A stretch of DNA of 64,000 nucleotides. Origin: Sediminicola sp963974715 (GTDB lineage Bacteria; Bacteroidota; Bacteroidia; Flavobacteriales; Flavobacteriaceae). The notes beneath the pieces were generated by a model, which was not told the origin of the DNA, ran no database searches, and worked only from the letters and a program-made list of their open reading frames with translations. The translations under genes were made by a program, and so were the position numbers. Positions 9,654 to 18,838 of this stretch are shown here, one piece after another; positions within the stretch are counted from its first letter, which is position 1, and each line of letters starts with the position of its first letter. The DNA lies in contig CAXBDK010000007.1 in NCBI GenBank assembly GCA_963974715.1, positions 1 through 64,000 on the forward strand. The letters run 5' to 3'.

Positions 9654-9781
9654 ATAATCGCCCCCTTAATTTTCTGATCCAGTATTTATGGAATCCTTAA
9701 AGATGCATATTTGGAATAATGGGGAACGGGCGGCCTTTCAAGCTTATGGGTGAATACAAAGATAAAAGAAACCTTACCACT

Positions 9782-11014
9782 ATGCATATTAAGAACGTTC
9801 GCTTACTGACATTTCTAGGAATTCTAACATTGATTTCCTGTAGACAACCAATAAAAAAAGGATCCACTATGGAGCAGCTTATTTACAAAGAGGGGAGTAT
9901 TGGTCATGATATCCAATTTCTTGAAGGAAGGGACGAAGAACTTATCGTTCTCAAGATCGATAGTGCACACGTAGTCATCTCCCCCAAATATCAAGGAAAG
10001 GTATTCACTTCCTCGGCAACGGGCCTTACCGGAAAAAGCTTAGGATGGATTAATTACGGCGCTTTTGATAAGATGGACGAACATATGAACGCGTATGGTG
10101 GTGAAAACAGGTTATGGCTCGGGCCTGAAGGCGGTAAATATTCCCTATTTTTTAAATCAGGGGACAGCATGGTCTTTAACAATTGGAAAACACCACCTCC
10201 AATAGATACCGAAGTATGGAAAACTATCAAAAAAAATAGTGCCGAGGTGCAGTTGGAAAAGGAAATGACCATTAACAATTATAGCAATGCCCAGTTTGAT
10301 ATAACGACGGTAAGGACCGTAAAGCTTTTCTCAAAAGATCAGATCGCGCAATCGCTGAACATCGATTTGGGGAGCCTGAAATCCGTAGGGTTCAAAACCT
10401 CGAACAAGATTACCAATATAGGCCCATCCCCATGGACCAAAGAAACGGGAGCACCATGCATATGGATATTGGACATGTTCAAACCCTCCGATGAAACGGT
10501 AATCATGATACCCTTTGATAAAAATGCAGTGGCAAAGGTGGCCACCACTGATTATTTTGGGGAAATTTCACCCGACAGGATCAACTTTTTGGATAGTGTG
10601 GTACTTTATAAAGCTGATGGTAGGGCACGGGGCAAAATTGGGATACCCCCCACCCGGGCAAAAAAAATTGCCGGTAGCTATGATTCCGTGGGAAAATTAT
10701 TGACCGTAACGGTCTTTGATGTGGATAAAGATGCCGTTTATCTGAACCAAGAATGGAAACTTGACAAAGACCCCTTTGCTGGGGACGCCATTAACGCCTA
10801 TAATGACGGGCCGTTGGAAGATGGATCCCAAATGGGTCCCTTCTATGAAATAGAGAGCGTATCGCCCGCCGCTTTTCTTGCGCCCCAAGAGAGTTTGGTA
10901 CATGATCATAGTGTTTATCATTTTACCGGTGAAGAAAAGGAAATGGACAAAATAGTGCAACGGCTTTTTGGCATCACACTCAAAGAAGTTAATGAAGCAT
11001 TCAATAATCAGTAG
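9782..11014 (+). CDS. DUF6786-like lipoprotein of the fucose/arabinose operon
   Basis: About 410 residues from the ATG at 9782. The frame opens at 9719, but the start at 9782 gives a clean lipoprotein signal (MHIKNVRLLTFLGILTLISC), so it is chosen. The mature protein has no classical catalytic motif I can name. Segments such as GGENRLWLGPEGGKYSLFF and PWTKETGAPCIWILDMF match my recollection of the DUF6786 family, a Bacteroidota family often beside sugar-isomerase operons. The repeated beta-strands and conserved His/Glu/Trp pattern would fit a galactose-mutarotase-like fold. It is the first gene of the operon, 19 bases before fucI and behind two LacI operators. An extracytoplasmic epimerase or sugar-binding role is inference. 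Confidence 0.72.
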   Translation: MHIKNVRLLTFLGILTLISCRQPIKKGSTMEQLIYKEGSIGHDIQFLEGRDEELIVLKIDSAHVVISPKYQGKVFTSSATGLTGKSLGWINYGAFDKMDEHMNAYGGENRLWLGPEGGKYSLFFKSGDSMVFNNWKTPPPIDTEVWKTIKKNSAEVQLEKEMTINNYSNAQFDITTVRTVKLFSKDQIAQSLNIDLGSLKSVGFKTSNKITNIGPSPWTKETGAPCIWILDMFKPSDETVIMIPFDKNAVAKVATTDYFGEISPDRINFLDSVVLYKADGRARGKIGIPPTRAKKIAGSYDSVGKLLTVTVFDVDKDAVYLNQEWKLDKDPFAGDAINAYNDGPLEDGSQMGPFYEIESVSPAAFLAPQESLVHDHSVYHFTGEEKEMDKIVQRLFGITLKEVNEAFNNQ

Positions 11015-11033
11015 TCTAACCTAAAAATAGCAT

Positions 11034-12803
11034 ATGTCCAAAAAAAATGAATTCCCCAAGATAGGGATCCGTCCCATAATCGATGGAAGACTTGGGGGGG
11101 TACGGGAGTCCTTGGAAGAAGTTACCATGAACATGGCCAAAAATGTTGCAAGCCTATTCACCGACAATTTGCGATATCCAGATGGGAGCGCCGTGGAGTG
11201 CATTATTTCCGATTCCTGCATCGGAGGGGTCAAAGAGGCAACTGAAAGCGCCAAAAAATTTAAACTGGAAAATGTAGGGGTTTCCCTTTCCGTGACCCCT
11301 TGCTGGTGTTACGGTACCGAAACCATGGATATGGATCCCCATCTTCCAAAGGCGATATGGGGCTTCAACGGAACGGAGCGCCCTGGCGCGGTTTATTTGG
11401 CGGCAACTTTGGCGGCGCACAATCAAAAAGGGCTACCGTCATTTGGAATCTACGGATTTGACGTACAGGATATGGACGATAAATCGATTACCGCTGATGT
11501 AAGGGAGAAACTTTTAAGTTTTGCCAGGGCAGGTTTGGCGGTGGCATTGATGAAGGGCAGGTCCTACCTCGGAATTGGGGGTGTGTCCATGGGAATCGTC
11601 GGTTCCTCGGTAGATCCCGATTTCTTCCAATCGTATTTGGGCATGCGAACCGAATTTGTGGATTCGACCGAGGTATTGAGAAGAATAGAGCAAGAAATTT
11701 ACGACAAGGACGAATTTGAAAAGGCGTTAAAATGGACCCTAGAGAATTGCAAGGAAGGAGAGGACTACAATGAATTAAACAAGCAACGCTCTCGAAAGCA
11801 AAAGGATGGGGATTGGGAATTTGTGGTAAAGATGACCCTTATCATCCGGGATCTTATGGAGGGAAATCCAAAGTTGAAGGAAATGGGGCATGGGGAGGAA
11901 TCTTTGGGTCACGACGCACTGGTATCAGGTTTTCAAGGGCAGAGACAATGGACGGACTTTTTGCCAAATGGAGACTTTTCCGAGGCCGTCCTCAATTCAT
12001 CCTTCGATTGGAACGGGCTACGGAAACCTTACATTGTGGCTACTGAAAACGATTCTTTAAATGGGGTTTCCATGCTCTTCAATTACCTTCTGACGAACAC
12101 CGCCCAAATCTTTGCGGATGTGCGCACGTACTGGAGCGCACAGGCAGTGGAAAGGGTCACCGGTTGGAAACCGCAGGAAAAGGCCGCCCAAGGTTTTATT
12201 CATTTGATCAACTCTGGATCAGCCACCTTGGACGGCACGGGCAGGATGACCAAAAATAAAAAGCCTGTTATGAAACCGTTCTGGAAAATCTCAGAGGAGG
12301 AAAAACAGGATTGTCTCGATGCGACCACATGGTACCCCGCAAATTTGGGATATTTCAGAGGTGGAGGATATTCATCCAATTACCTGACAAAGGGTGGTAT
12401 GCCAGTTACCATGTGTCGTCTGAATTTGACAAAAGGCCTAGGTCCCACCCTTCAGATTGCCGAAGGATGGACAATAGATCTTCCGAAGGAAGTGCATACC
12501 ATTTTGAACGAACGCACTGACAAGACCTGGCCCACAACGTGGTTCGTACCAGTATTGACCGGTGAAGGAGCTTTTGCGGATGTATATTCGGTAATGAACA
12601 ATTGGGGCTCGAATCACGGTGCCATCAGTTATGGACATATAGGAAATGATCTGATTACCCTTGCCTCTATGCTGCGAATTCCAGTATGCATGCACAACGT
12701 GGCCCCCACCAGGGTTTTTAGGCCCACAGCGTGGAATTCACATGGGATGGATCTGGAAGGTGCTGATTATCGTGCCTGCGATAATTATGGCCCATTGTAT
12801 TAA
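11034..12803 (+). CDS. fucI: L-fucose isomerase / D-arabinose isomerase
   Basis: 589 residues, matching the length of E. coli FucI. This cytoplasmic Mn-dependent enzyme converts L-fucose to L-fuculose and also D-arabinose to D-ribulose. The N-terminus (IGIRPIIDGRLGGVRESLE), the SVTPCWCYGTETMDMDP region and the C-terminal DLEGADYRACDNYGPLY are family hallmarks. The metal ligands are present as E338 (ATENDSLNG), D362 (QIFADVRTYW) and H528 (GSNHGAISYGH), almost the E. coli numbering (E337, D361, H528). It sits between the DUF6786-like lipoprotein and a FucP-type transporter, all closely spaced. The kinase downstream is ribulokinase-like and no aldolase is present, which leaves D-arabinose as a serious alternative substrate. 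Confidence 0.96.
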   Translation: MSKKNEFPKIGIRPIIDGRLGGVRESLEEVTMNMAKNVASLFTDNLRYPDGSAVECIISDSCIGGVKEATESAKKFKLENVGVSLSVTPCWCYGTETMDMDPHLPKAIWGFNGTERPGAVYLAATLAAHNQKGLPSFGIYGFDVQDMDDKSITADVREKLLSFARAGLAVALMKGRSYLGIGGVSMGIVGSSVDPDFFQSYLGMRTEFVDSTEVLRRIEQEIYDKDEFEKALKWTLENCKEGEDYNELNKQRSRKQKDGDWEFVVKMTLIIRDLMEGNPKLKEMGHGEESLGHDALVSGFQGQRQWTDFLPNGDFSEAVLNSSFDWNGLRKPYIVATENDSLNGVSMLFNYLLTNTAQIFADVRTYWSAQAVERVTGWKPQEKAAQGFIHLINSGSATLDGTGRMTKNKKPVMKPFWKISEEEKQDCLDATTWYPANLGYFRGGGYSSNYLTKGGMPVTMCRLNLTKGLGPTLQIAEGWTIDLPKEVHTILNERTDKTWPTTWFVPVLTGEGAFADVYSVMNNWGSNHGAISYGHIGNDLITLASMLRIPVCMHNVAPTRVFRPTAWNSHGMDLEGADYRACDNYGPLY

Positions 12804-12826
12804 GAGGGTCGCATAACATTGGATAT

Positions 12827-14095
12827 ATGAGAACACGGCCCACAAACCACTTGATACTTCCCGGTAATCTTTGGCCCTTCATTCTAGTGACCAGTCTTTT
12901 CTTTTGGTGGGGGCTGGCCAATAACATGACCGATACGTTACTGGCCGCATTTAAGCGGATCTTGAGCATGACCGATTTCCAGACCTCATGGATTCAAATA
13001 GCCTTCTATGGTTCCTATTTCCTGCTTGCTTTGCCAGCAGCGGTACTGATCAAAAAGTATAGTTACAAAACGGGGGTATTGATCGGCCTTGGGTTATTTA
13101 TCGTAGGTTCCCTCTTGTTTTATCCTGCACGTACGACCATGGAGTACGGCCACTTTCTGGGAGCTTTGTTCATACTCGCAGGAGGCCTTTCCATTTTGGA
13201 AACAGCTGCCAATCCCTATATAATTTCCATGGGACCAGAAGAAACGGCCACCAGAAGATTGAACTTAGCGCAGTCTTTTAACCCTTTGGGGTCTATTACC
13301 GGGGTCATTTTGAGCAAAATCTTTATCCTTTCCAATTTAAACGTCTCCACCGCCCAGGAACGGGCAATTATGGCACCGGATCGGTTAAGGGCAATCCAAG
13401 AGAAAGAACTTGATTTCGTAATTGGCCCTTATATTGGTGTTGCCCTATTTCTATTGGTGATATGGATCCTTGTAAGATGCACTAAAATGCCCACCAGCTC
13501 CGATGGGAACGAAAAATTAAATTTGTCACGATCCATCGGAAGGCTTCTAAAAAAGATAAATTATCGGTGGGCGGTGGTCGCACAGTTTTTTTATATGGGT
13601 GCCCAAATAGGTGTATGGTCGTTTTCCATTAGATATGTAATGGAGGAACTCTCCATAGATGAAGACAATGCCGCCAATTACTATTTGGCTTCCCTAATAT
13701 TATTTTCGGTTTCCCGCTTCATATTTACAGGATTGATGAAATACGTTTCACCTAGAAAACTGTTGTTTATAAGTGCTGTTGGAGGGGCTATCAGTACTTT
13801 GATGGTTATTTACGCAGGTGGGTATACAGGTGTTGTTTTTCTTGTCTCCATATCCGCTTTTATGTCACTGATGTTCCCCACCATTTATGGTCTGGGCATG
13901 CAGGGATTGAGAGATGATACGAAGCTAGGTGGTTCGGGATTGATAATGGCCATTCTAGGTGGGGCGGTTCTTACCACGATCCAAGGTCAGGTTTCCGATT
14001 GGACCCATAGTATCAAAATAGCGTTCATCGTTCCATTGATCTGCTTTTTGGCCGTTATGATCTATGCGGGGATTCAGGGAAAATTGAAGCTGTAA
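12827..14095 (+). CDS. fucP: FucP-type L-fucose (or D-arabinose):H+ symporter, MFS
   Basis: 422 residues with about twelve hydrophobic segments, an inner-membrane MFS transporter of the FHS family. FucP hallmarks include FFWWGLANNMTDTLLAAF near residue 25-45, containing the N-D pair around the proton-coupling Asp, and GGLSILETAANPYI near residue 120. The E. coli protein transports L-fucose and also L-galactose and D-arabinose, so the substrate cannot be fixed from sequence. It starts 23 bases after fucI and is followed 49 bases later by the kinase, consistent with one LacI-controlled operon. Confidence 0.92.
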   Translation: MRTRPTNHLILPGNLWPFILVTSLFFWWGLANNMTDTLLAAFKRILSMTDFQTSWIQIAFYGSYFLLALPAAVLIKKYSYKTGVLIGLGLFIVGSLLFYPARTTMEYGHFLGALFILAGGLSILETAANPYIISMGPEETATRRLNLAQSFNPLGSITGVILSKIFILSNLNVSTAQERAIMAPDRLRAIQEKELDFVIGPYIGVALFLLVIWILVRCTKMPTSSDGNEKLNLSRSIGRLLKKINYRWAVVAQFFYMGAQIGVWSFSIRYVMEELSIDEDNAANYYLASLILFSVSRFIFTGLMKYVSPRKLLFISAVGGAISTLMVIYAGGYTGVVFLVSISAFMSLMFPTIYGLGMQGLRDDTKLGGSGLIMAILGGAVLTTIQGQVSDWTHSIKIAFIVPLICFLAVMIYAGIQGKLKL

Positions 14096-14144
14096 CTTTT
14101 GCGTTGATATCTAAATTTAATTAACTCTTGAAATTAAGGAAATA

Positions 14145-15818
14145 GTGGGAAGATATGTAATAGGGGTCGATTTCGGAACGGATTCGGTGCGAAGCATAAT
14201 TGTTGATGCGGATTCTGGCCAAGAAATGGCAAGTTCGGAGTTCAGCTATCCAAGATGGAAGGAGCAATTGTTCTGCTGTGCTTCCGAGAACAAGTTCAGG
14301 CAACATCCTTTAGATTACATAGAAGGCCTCCAAAATAGCATACGTGGGGCATTGGATAAGGTGGGTCCGGAAATAGTCAAAAACATTAAAGCGATCTCTA
14401 TCGCAACTACGGGCTCCACTCCTATTGCGGTGGACGGAGATGGAGTTCCATTGGCACTGAAACCTCAATTTGCCGATAACCCCAATGCGATGTTTTTTTT
14501 ATGGAAAGATCATTCCGCGGTAAAGGAAGCGGCGGAGATAAACGAGCTTGCAAGGAACTTTGATATTGATTACTTAAAATATGTGGGCGGAACTTATTCT
14601 TCGGAATGGTTTTGGGCAAAGCTGTTATATGTACTTAGGAACGATATTGAGATAAGGAAAGCATGTTCCTCATGGGTGGAACATTGTGACTGGCTCCCAT
14701 TTTTGATCACAGGTGGCACTACCGCCAAGGACATTAAAAGAAATGTCTGTGCAGCAGGTCACAAGGCACTATGGGCCGAAGATTTTGGAGGGCTTCCCCC
14801 AGAAGAATTCTTTTCTTCCCTGGATCCAGCTTTACCATATTTCGTAAGGAACCTGAACCCTAATGTATACCATTCCGATACTACAGCGGGTCATTTATCA
14901 GCGGAATGGGCAAATATCTTGGGACTATCGACAGATGTTCTTGTAGGAATAGGTGCAATGGACGCACATATGGGAGCGGTCGGAGGCCAGATCGAACCGT
15001 ACTACTTGAGCAAGGTTATGGGAACGTCGACCTGTGATATGATGGTAGTGCCTAAAAATAAGATGGATGGTGTTGTGGTCAGAGGGATATGTGGACAGGT
15101 CAATGGTTCGATTGTCCCAGGTATGATCGGTCTGGAAGCAGGTCAGTCCGCTTTTGGGGACCTATATACCTGGTTCGCCAACATTGTTTCATGGCCATTG
15201 GAAATGCTACAGGAAACGAACCAGAATATAGACCAAGACCATCTCCGACAGCTAGTGGCAGAGGTCCGAGAAAACCTATTGGTGCGATTGAGCCGAGAAG
15301 CCGCCGAAATCCCATTGGACGAATATAATGAGCTGGCATTGGACTGGATGAACGGTAGAAGGACCCCTGATGCCGATCAGCGCTTAAGGGGAGCTATCCA
15401 AAATTTAAATTTGGGAACGGATGCTCCCAGGATTTTTCGAAGTCTTGTCGAGGCCACATGTTTTGGATCAAAGAGTATCGTGGAACGGTTCGAGGAAGAG
15501 GGGATTCCCATAAAAGGAATAATAGCGGTAGGAGGAGTTGCCAAAAAGTCGCCGTTCATTGTACAGATGATGGCCGACATATTGGGCAGGCCCATCAAAC
15601 TGCACCGTTCGGAACAAACATGTGCACTTGGCGCAGCCATGTTCGCGGCAACGGTCGCAGGAATTTATCCAAGCATAGAGGCTGCCATGAGCAAGATGGG
15701 ACCCGGTTTTGAGAAAGAATATTTGCCAGATCGATCAAATTTTGAAATTTACCAGCGTAGATACAGCAAGTATAGGGCCCTATGTAGTTTTATTGAAGGG
15801 TCCCATCCAAAGAAATAA
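14145..15818 (+). CDS. FGGY-family ribulokinase (AraB-like)
   Basis: 557 residues, typical of AraB-type ribulokinases and longer than fuculokinases (about 480). N-terminal GVDFGTDSVRSIIVDADSG is the phosphate-binding motif. The substrate region contains WKDHSAVKEAAEIN and VEHCDWLPFLITG, and the C-terminal ATP-binding domain has GIGAMDAHMGAVGG and GGVAKKSPFIVQMMADILG. Translation starts at a GTG (14145) preceded five bases earlier by AAGGA, and no in-frame ATG is available. AraB phosphorylates L- and D-ribulose at O5. Behind an L-fucose/D-arabinose isomerase this points to D-ribulose to D-ribulose-5-phosphate, which would enter the pentose phosphate pathway without an aldolase. A recruited fuculokinase remains possible. 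Confidence 0.9.
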   Translation: MGRYVIGVDFGTDSVRSIIVDADSGQEMASSEFSYPRWKEQLFCCASENKFRQHPLDYIEGLQNSIRGALDKVGPEIVKNIKAISIATTGSTPIAVDGDGVPLALKPQFADNPNAMFFLWKDHSAVKEAAEINELARNFDIDYLKYVGGTYSSEWFWAKLLYVLRNDIEIRKACSSWVEHCDWLPFLITGGTTAKDIKRNVCAAGHKALWAEDFGGLPPEEFFSSLDPALPYFVRNLNPNVYHSDTTAGHLSAEWANILGLSTDVLVGIGAMDAHMGAVGGQIEPYYLSKVMGTSTCDMMVVPKNKMDGVVVRGICGQVNGSIVPGMIGLEAGQSAFGDLYTWFANIVSWPLEMLQETNQNIDQDHLRQLVAEVRENLLVRLSREAAEIPLDEYNELALDWMNGRRTPDADQRLRGAIQNLNLGTDAPRIFRSLVEATCFGSKSIVERFEEEGIPIKGIIAVGGVAKKSPFIVQMMADILGRPIKLHRSEQTCALGAAMFAATVAGIYPSIEAAMSKMGPGFEKEYLPDRSNFEIYQRRYSKYRALCSFIEGSHPKK

Positions 15819-15985
15819 AGGCCCGATAACCTATCGTTACTGGACCGGTCCAAGAGGTTTTGGGGGAGCAAGGAAGGGAATTGTCCGATATCCTGTTCAT
15901 GGCGCCACAAGAAATGGCGATGTATCGGCAGCCGCAAAATTGGTTTGAAAAGATTTATAGATCCAAATATTTTTAACATATTAAA

Positions 15986-16017
15986 TTTGGGACATTGGGC
16001 CATATTAATTATGTTTG
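15986..16017 (+). promoter_or_regulatory. Bacteroidota promoter of the GH116 operon
   Basis: TTTG at 15986-15989 and TATGTTTG at 16010-16017, spaced by 20 bases, fit the Bacteroidota consensus very well. The LacI operator begins 7 bases after the -7 box, covering the expected transcription start. Confidence 0.75.
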
Positions 16018-16023
16018 GGTAAT

Positions 16024-16035
16024 TTAAACGTTTAA
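16024..16035. promoter_or_regulatory. LacI operator of the GH116 operon
   Basis: A perfect TTAAACGTTTAA at the expected transcription start of the GH116 gene. Its flanks are identical over 19 bases to operator 1 of the fucI operon, tying the two operons to one LacI regulator. Confidence 0.82.
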
Positions 16036-16129
16036 CCAATTCGATTTACTATATTCTTAGAATCAAATTGCCAAGGACGGTCAAAACATTTCGGTAAATA
16101 AACAAAGACAAAATGTGCTACACTGAAAT

Positions 16130-18784
16130 ATGAAAAATAAAGATAGGAACAAAGACCGTCGATCGTTTTTAAAAAATTTAGGTGCGCTAAGCCTGGGGAC
16201 CTCCATAATTCCGAACGGTATGTTTGCAGGACCTTCGAAAAAGACATACCAAGGGCATGCGAGCCACCCTATTTCCCATGAACAGACGGACGCTTTAAAT
16301 GGTACTAGAAAGTACAATGGCACCTATACCGGTAAGCACTTGGACAGAATAGCGTTCCCCATAGGCGGAATGGGCGCGGGAATGTTCTGTTTGGAAGGTA
16401 GTGGATCCATTTCACATATGTCCATCGGCAACCGGCCGCAAATGTTCAAAAGTCCCAATATGTTCGCTGCCATTTCAGTAAAGGGCATGGAAAAAGGTGC
16501 CAAGGTTCTTGAAGGCCCTGTTCCACAATGGAAACTTTTCGGCCCCCCAAAAACGGGAAATGGTTCTTTTGGCGCCAACCATGGTCTTCCGAGGTTTGAA
16601 CATGCTACCTTCAAGACGCAATTTCCATTTGCCACAATAGCGTTGGAAGACGAAGATCTGCCCTTAAAGATCAACATAAAGGGTTGGAGCCCGTTCATAC
16701 CTACCGACGAGGATAATTCGGGCTTACCAGTGGGAGCATTGGAATACACCTTCAAGAATGCAGGCAAAACTTCCATTGAGGCGGTTTTTTCCTATAATTC
16801 ATGGAATTTTGTAAAGGATTGGGAAACCAAGGGAGGTATCAGGGGAATTCCCAATGGCTTTGTCTTAAGACAGGATGCCACGGAGAAAGAGCCACACCTT
16901 GAGTCCCATTTTGCCATATTTACAAACGAGGAAAAGACAGTGGTAGATCATTGCTGGTTCCGGGGCAACTGGTTCGATCCCTTGACCATGGTCTGGAATA
17001 CGATCGAAAAAGGACAATTGTTATCAAATCCTCCTGTAGAAGAAGGGGCCCCCGGCGCCTCCTTATTTGTGCCGTTTACACTGGAGCCTGGACAGGAACG
17101 TACCATAGAGGTGATGATGGCATGGTATACCCCGGAGTCCCAAGTGCACAACGGGGAACTGGGATCGGATAAGAATTGTGACAATGGCAATGATTGCTGC
17201 TCTTCTTCCAAGTTCTTTGGGGGCGGTCCAGATTTACAGTCCACAACCTATAAACCATATTACAGTAACAAGTTCGGCAACATTAACGATGTTGTTGATT
17301 ATTGGCGGAAGCATTATGAAGAACTGCTGGCCAGTTCCTGTTTGTTCAGGGATTCTTTTTACGCCAGCACCCTGCCCGATGAAGTAATGGAAGCGGTAGC
17401 TGCCAACCTCACCATTTTAAAATCGCCTACGGTGATGCGCCAGTTCGATGGCCGTCTTTGGAGTTGGGAGGGGTGTGGTGACGAAGATGGCTGTTGTCCA
17501 GGTTCCTGCACCCATGTCTGGAACTATGCACAGGCCATTCCGCACCTGTTTCCAGTTCTGGAAAGAACCTTGAGACAGACGGAGTTCTGTGAGAGCCAGA
17601 ACACCGAAGGGCACCAGACATTTAGGGCCAATATGCCCATAACCCCATCCCAGCACGACTTTCATGCCGCAGCTGACGGACAACTCGGCGGCATAATGAA
17701 AGTATATCGGGAATGGCGCATAAGCGGTGACGATCAATGGATAAAAAAAATATATCCCTTGGTAAAGACCAGTATGGACTTCTGCATTAAAACATGGGAC
17801 CCACAACACAAGGGCGTAATCGAAGAGCCGCACCACAATACCTATGATATCGAGTTTTGGGGCCCCGATGGTATGTGCTGTAGTTTTTACCTGGGAGCGT
17901 TATTGGCCATGACCGAGATGGGAAAATTTCTAAAAGAAGATATTGACGAATACCAACGATTATATCAAAAAGGCAAAAGTTATTTGGAGAACGAACTTTT
18001 CAATGGAGAATACTTCATCCAAAACATTAAATGGACCGGGCTAAACGCTCCTGACCCGCTCAAGGAATCCAACATATCCCTAGGTACTGCCTATTCCGAG
18101 GAGGCGATCGAGCTCTTAAAAAAGGAAGGGCCAAAATATCAATATGGAAATGGATGCCTTTCCGATGGTATCTTGGGCGGATGGATCGCAAGGATGTGTG
18201 CCATGGAAGATCCTTTGGACAGCGATAAGATCAAAAGCCATTTGGTGGCGGTTCATAAATACAATCTTGCAAGGGACCTTACCGATCACGTCAATCCACA
18301 ACGCCCTTCTTATGCCGTTGGCAATGAGGGAGGCCTACTTCTTTGCTCTTGGCCACACGGGGGCAAACTTTCCCTGCCCTTTGTTTATAGCAATGAGGTT
18401 TGGACAGGAATTGAATATCAGGTCGCATCCCATCTCATGTTTATGGGAGAAGTTGGGAAAGGACTGGAAATTGTGAGAACCTGCCGTGATCGATACGATG
18501 GACGAATCCGGAATCCTTTTAACGAATATGAATGTGGAAGCTGGTACGCACGTGCAATGGCAAGTTATGGCCTTATACAGGGGCTTACCGGTATCAGATA
18601 TGACGCCGTGGATAAAACCCTTTTTATCGATTCCAAGATCGGTGATGATTTTACATCTTTTCTTTCCACTGCGACCGGGTTCGGGAATATCGGATTAAAG
18701 AAGGGTAAACCGGTAATTGACATCAAATATGGGAAATTGGATGTACAAAAGATCATAGTGTCCGGCCAAGATTTTAAAGCGTAG
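16130..18784 (+). CDS. Tat-exported GH116-family glycoside hydrolase (DUF608)
   Basis: 884 residues. A twin-arginine signal (DRRSFLKNLGALSLG, residues 10-25) predicts export of a folded, possibly metal-bound protein. A GH116 N-terminal beta-sandwich (PIGGMGAGMFCLEGSGSISH) precedes an (alpha/alpha)6 catalytic domain of DUF608 type. By position relative to human GBA2 and TxGH116, the likely nucleophile is E447 in WSWEGCGDEDG and the acid/base D573 in NTYDIEFWGPDG; this assignment is from memory of the motifs. GH116 enzymes cleave beta-glucosides, beta-xylosides or beta-GlcNAc; the substrate is unknown. The cysteine clusters (DGCCPGSC, SKFFGGG preceded by DCCSSS) are notable. It is LacI-regulated and followed 54 bases later by a CobW GTPase. 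Confidence 0.9.
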   Translation: MKNKDRNKDRRSFLKNLGALSLGTSIIPNGMFAGPSKKTYQGHASHPISHEQTDALNGTRKYNGTYTGKHLDRIAFPIGGMGAGMFCLEGSGSISHMSIGNRPQMFKSPNMFAAISVKGMEKGAKVLEGPVPQWKLFGPPKTGNGSFGANHGLPRFEHATFKTQFPFATIALEDEDLPLKINIKGWSPFIPTDEDNSGLPVGALEYTFKNAGKTSIEAVFSYNSWNFVKDWETKGGIRGIPNGFVLRQDATEKEPHLESHFAIFTNEEKTVVDHCWFRGNWFDPLTMVWNTIEKGQLLSNPPVEEGAPGASLFVPFTLEPGQERTIEVMMAWYTPESQVHNGELGSDKNCDNGNDCCSSSKFFGGGPDLQSTTYKPYYSNKFGNINDVVDYWRKHYEELLASSCLFRDSFYASTLPDEVMEAVAANLTILKSPTVMRQFDGRLWSWEGCGDEDGCCPGSCTHVWNYAQAIPHLFPVLERTLRQTEFCESQNTEGHQTFRANMPITPSQHDFHAAADGQLGGIMKVYREWRISGDDQWIKKIYPLVKTSMDFCIKTWDPQHKGVIEEPHHNTYDIEFWGPDGMCCSFYLGALLAMTEMGKFLKEDIDEYQRLYQKGKSYLENELFNGEYFIQNIKWTGLNAPDPLKESNISLGTAYSEEAIELLKKEGPKYQYGNGCLSDGILGGWIARMCAMEDPLDSDKIKSHLVAVHKYNLARDLTDHVNPQRPSYAVGNEGGLLLCSWPHGGKLSLPFVYSNEVWTGIEYQVASHLMFMGEVGKGLEIVRTCRDRYDGRIRNPFNEYECGSWYARAMASYGLIQGLTGIRYDAVDKTLFIDSKIGDDFTSFLSTATGFGNIGLKKGKPVIDIKYGKLDVQKIIVSGQDFKA

Positions 18785-18838
18785 CAATGTTTTAACCAAT
18801 GGCCGTAGTAGGAAAATTTATGGTAAAACAGTGGTAGT

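Larger units (their letters stand above)
15819..16129. other. Intergenic region with GH116 promoter and operator
   Basis: No gene. It contains a 12-base palindrome TGGACCGGTCCA at 15841-15852 with no T-run, then the promoter and operator listed separately. The leader after the operator is about 95 bases. Confidence 0.55.

Noticed and set aside
15841..15852. TGGACCGGTCCA palindrome after the ribulokinase gene
   Set aside because: Only 12 bases with no loop or T-run and a single copy; it is unlike the LacI operators of the locus.
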